This document shows positions 62,571 to 64,000 of a stretch of 64,000 nucleotides of DNA, one piece after another (position 1 is the first letter of the stretch; the number at the start of each line of letters is the position of its first letter). Location: contig CM001633.1 in assembly GCA_000309945.1 (NCBI GenBank), positions 766,723-830,722 of the forward strand, written 5' to 3'. The translations under genes and the position numbers were made by a program. The DNA is from Leptolyngbyaceae cyanobacterium JSC-12 (lineage in GTDB: Bacteria > Cyanobacteriota > Cyanobacteriia > Leptolyngbyales > Leptolyngbyaceae). The notes beneath the pieces were generated by a model, which saw only the letters and a list, made by a program, of their open reading frames with translations, ran no database searches and had not been told where the DNA came from.

Positions 62571-63746
62571 ATGAAGGAAGTCTACATCGTTAGCAGTGTT
62601 CGTACTGCGGTGGGCAAAGCTCTACGGGGAACGCTTCGGAATACTCGCCCTGATGATTTAGCTGCAACCGTAATCAAAGGCGCGATCGCTCAGGTTCATG
62701 GACTTGTTTCTAACCAGGTGGAAGACGTAATCATGGGATGTGCCATGCCCGAAGCAGAACAGGGCTATAACATTGGGCGAATAGCAGCGTTACGGGCAGG
62801 CTTTCCAGATTCGGTTCCAGGGTGTACAGTCAATCGGCTGTGTGCATCCGGATTGCAGACAATTGCAATGGCAACCCAGGCGATCGCAGCGGGACAGGCA
62901 GAGGTGATAGTAGCTGGTGGAGTGGAATCCATGAGCCTGATTCCCATGGGTGGACATCAGTTTTTACCAAATGCCGATTTACTGGCTAAGAACCCTGGCA
63001 GTTACATCACAATGGGCTTAACGGCAGAAAATGTTGTGCGACACTATCATATTTCACGGGAAGATCAGGATGCGTTTGCCTTGCGCTCTCATCAACGGGC
63101 GATCGCCGCAATCAAAGCCGGACATTTCAAGAACGAAATTATCCCAATCACCATTCGTGAAACCTATTACGTCGATGGCAACACTGAAACCATTGAACTC
63201 ACTTTTGATACCGATGAAGGTCCTCGCTCCGATACCAGTTTAGAAGCCCTTGCTCAACTCAAACCTGTCTTTCATGCCACAGGCACAGTAACCGCAGGGA
63301 ACGCCTCTCAAATGTCGGATGGAGCAGCAGCAACGGTTGTGATGAGCGATCGCTTAGTCAGCGAACTGGGGATTCAACCAATGGCACGGCTGGTTGGTTA
63401 TGCTGTTGCTGGAGTATCTCCTGAAATAATGGGAATTGGTCCAGTTGTAGCGATTCCCAAAGTACTCAAACAAGTTGGACTTACTTTGAAAGATATTAGC
63501 TTAATTGAGTTAAACGAAGCATTTGCAGCTCAAGCTCTGGCAGTCATGCGCGAGTTGGATCTGAATCCAGACATTGTGAATGTGAATGGTGGCGCGATCG
63601 CCCTCGGTCATCCCCTTGGTTGCACTGGCGCAAAACTCACTGCCACTCTGCTGCATGAACTGAAACGACGTGGCGATCGCTACGGTATGGTTTCCATGTG
63701 CATTGGTGGCGGCATGGGCGTAGCAGCCGTGTTTGAAAATCTATAA
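62571..63746 (+). CDS. fadA: Acetyl-CoA acyltransferase (thiolase)
   Basis: The 391-residue protein matches thiolase in length and motifs: [18 protein letters not shown] near 84-101 with the acyl-binding Cys, the [13 protein letters not shown] loop near 114-126, [20 protein letters not shown] near 339-358 with the His, and [13 protein letters not shown] near 377-389 with the second Cys. It cleaves 3-ketoacyl-CoA to acetyl-CoA and a shorter acyl-CoA. It follows the fadN-like gene by 2 bases in the same operon. Confidence 0.95.
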   Translation: MKEVYIVSSVRTAVGKALRGTLRNTRPDDLAATVIKGAIAQVHGLVSNQVEDVIMGCAMPEAEQGYNIGRIAALRAGFPDSVPGCTVNRLCASGLQTIAMATQAIAAGQAEVIVAGGVESMSLIPMGGHQFLPNADLLAKNPGSYITMGLTAENVVRHYHISREDQDAFALRSHQRAIAAIKAGHFKNEIIPITIRETYYVDGNTETIELTFDTDEGPRSDTSLEALAQLKPVFHATGTVTAGNASQMSDGAAATVVMSDRLVSELGIQPMARLVGYAVAGVSPEIMGIGPVVAIPKVLKQVGLTLKDISLIELNEAFAAQALAVMRELDLNPDIVNVNGGAIALGHPLGCTGAKLTATLLHELKRRGDRYGMVSMCIGGGMGVAAVFENL

Positions 63747-63846
63747 CCGCCATTTAGTGGATCACCAAATCTTCATAACTTCTAACCATTTTCCCCCCCT
63801 CCATCTCCCCATCTCCCCCCATTTTTTCATCCAGGAGTCACAACCC

Positions 63847-64000
63847 ATGCCTCCCTCCCTCATCCTCCTCATCCTTCTTACGCTCCTCACCCTCGCCCTC
63901 CTCATCCTTTTCATCCCCTGGCTGCGCCAACGACTCCTCACCGTCTGGATTGTCAAAGCCATTAAGGCGATGAAACTAATGCCAACCATTTCAGACACGG
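63847..64000 (+). CDS. fadE: FadE-type acyl-CoA dehydrogenase, N-terminus (3' end missing)
   Basis: The frame opens at ATG 63847, with AGGAG about 9 bases ahead, and runs to the end of the window (51 codons). It begins with a Leu/Ile-rich membrane segment (residues 4-23) and then a basic PWLRQRLL part. It continues as MKLMPTISDT, close to the MPPMSQTER region after the membrane segment of E. coli FadE. Only that short part supports the call. Its place 100 bases after thiolase completes the pathway, since no other acyl-CoA dehydrogenase is present. Confidence 0.65.
   Translation, partial: MPPSLILLILLTLLTLALLILFIPWLRQRLLTVWIVKAIKAMKLMPTISDT

Overview
The window joins two very different stretches of DNA. 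Bases 1 to about 47,150 look like part of a large tailed cyanophage genome, AT-rich and tightly packed with overlapping genes. Bases from about 47,270 to the end are a cyanobacterial chromosome. The host assignment rests on the many HIP1 octamers (GCGATCGC) in the right part (more than fifteen seen by eye in 17 kb, about three seen in the left 47 kb), an MntA/MntB-type metal transporter, a GDYXXLXY/DUF2157 pair, a PEP-CTERM protein and cytochrome bd oxidase. No integrase, terminase, capsid or attachment site is visible. I cannot tell a prophage (or phage-plasmid insertion) from an assembly join; the junction lies between 47,147 and 47,267.

Phage layout. Left (1-8574, + strand): the end of a giant tail-tip/tape-measure protein with three cell-wall-hydrolase-like domains, a small structural protein, three tandem paralogous fibre-like proteins and an accessory protein. 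Middle (8557-41934, almost all - strand): nucleotide and DNA metabolism. It holds class II ribonucleotide reductase with two inteins, dCTP deaminase, an HU-like protein, RecB-type nuclease, RuvC-like nuclease, an RNase HII-like protein without the usual catalytic residues, primase, two SF2 helicases, clamp-loader-like proteins, a MoxR/VWA-metallopeptidase pair, an FHA-adenylate cyclase, uracil-DNA glycosylase, a beta-clamp-like protein, a family A DNA polymerase split over two genes with a group I intron in the second, RecA with an intein, and a nuclease candidate. Right (41986-47120, mostly +): a small structural protein, PhoH-like ATPase, metallophosphoesterase and a collar-domain tail fibre with an HxH ladder.

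The phage region encodes nearly a whole replication and recombination machine: polymerase, exonuclease, clamp, loader, primase, helicases, RecA, nucleases and dNTP supply. Four self-splicing elements (three inteins, one intron) sit in three of these genes.

Host layout. mntA-mntB-type ABC genes; a convergent GDYXXLXY/DUF2157 pair; a GH13 amylase-like protein; a YlqF/RbgA GTPase; a PEP-CTERM protein; cydAB on the minus strand; a 776-base gene-poor gap; then an operon for fatty-acid beta-oxidation: acyl-CoA synthetase-like, FadN-type hydratase/dehydrogenase, thiolase, and the start of a FadE-type acyl-CoA dehydrogenase that runs off the window. A complete beta-oxidation operon is uncommon in cyanobacteria.
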